DNA from: Streptomyces coelicoflavus
GTDB taxonomy: Bacteria; Actinomycetota; Actinomycetes; Streptomycetales; Streptomycetaceae
Direction of reading: 5' to 3'
Assembly (NCBI RefSeq): GCF_003112555.1
Contig: NZ_BEWB01000008.1
Coordinates: forward strand, 310,001 to 374,000
DNA: 64,000 nt
The first letter of the stretch is position 1, and each line of letters begins with the position of its first letter. A program made the position numbers and the translations under genes. Below are positions 63,869-64,000 of this stretch, one piece after another. The notes under the pieces were generated by a model. It did no database searches, had not been told where the DNA came from, and saw nothing but the letters and a program-made list of their open reading frames with translations.

Positions 63869-64000
63869 GTGACCGACACGCGGACACCGCCCACCGAGCC
63901 GGGCGCGGCGCTGCTGCGCGCGGGACGGTTCTTCCGGCCGGGCACCGCCGCACCCGACCTGCACAGCATCGGACTGGTCGGCGGCCGGGAGTCGGACGCC
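63869..64000 (+). CDS. narG: Probable nitrate reductase alpha subunit, N-terminal fragment
   Basis: GTG 63869 with AAGGGA upstream opens a frame that runs off the window (44 codons). The fragment ALLRAGRFFRPGTAAPDL and the trailing LVGGRESDA recall the N-terminus of actinobacterial respiratory NarG, just before the YRDRWSHDK region. Only the first 44 residues are visible, so the call rests on memory of that N-terminus and could be wrong. Confidence 0.45.
   Translation, partial: MTDTRTPPTEPGAALLRAGRFFRPGTAAPDLHSIGLVGGRESDA

Overview
The window is high-GC actinobacterial DNA, most likely Streptomyces. Codons are rich in G or C at the third position, GTG starts are common, and the right flank carries typical Streptomyces genes (DUF5753 XRE regulator, Methyltransf_19 protein, a probable narG start). 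About 61 kb is one trans-AT polyketide synthase / nonribosomal peptide synthetase (PKS/NRPS) cluster that runs off the left edge.

All large left-hand genes lie on the minus strand and are read right to left. The order is: PPTase (50437-51165); PKS with DH-like, tandem ACP, pseudo-ACP, DH, KS, KR, ACP, non-elongating KS and PCP (41534-50440); NRPS C-A(Ser)-T-C-A-NMT-T-C (32492-41518); an in-frame MbtH-P450 fusion (30813-32495); a short gap with a promoter and palindrome; an SDR and a SIS-domain protein; a three-module PKS (13873-28584); a formyltransferase-NRPS loader (10400-13876); a PP-loop ATP-pyrophosphatase (9201-10403); a KS-ACP (6538-9177); and the start of a KS-KR-MT-ACP-C protein (1-6472). 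Six junctions, including those of the plus-strand operon, are 4-bp ATGA or GTGA overlaps, so translation is probably coupled. A 1.2-kb lower-GC divergent region (51166-52376) separates this from a plus-strand operon: KS0-ACP-C-FkbH, ACP-thioester reductase-unknown domain, and an alpha/beta hydrolase.

The left half can be read as chemistry. Formyl-glycine is loaded, a KS-ACP adds one unreduced C2 unit, and a CxxC PP-loop enzyme of the kind proposed as oxazole cyclase in oxazolomycin/conglobatin pathways closes the ring. Three DH/KR modules (the last with C-methyltransferase) then build a triene, and a KR-MT module with no DH gives a hydroxy-dimethyl acyl unit handed to a condensation domain. 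This matches, module for module, the inthomycin-type acyl chain of oxazolomycin-family compounds. The right half does not match what I know of oxazolomycin: two NRPS modules (serine, then an N-methylated residue of unknown identity), a terminal condensation domain without its HH motif, a duplicated non-elongating KS, a fused FkbH and a coupled reductase/hydrolase pair. I therefore read the window as a probably new oxazolomycin-like hybrid. No acyltransferase is encoded here, so the trans-acting AT must lie elsewhere, probably further left.

From about 61.3 kb rightward the genes look unrelated to the cluster: a small membrane protein, a regulator, a methyltransferase and a probable nitrate reductase start.
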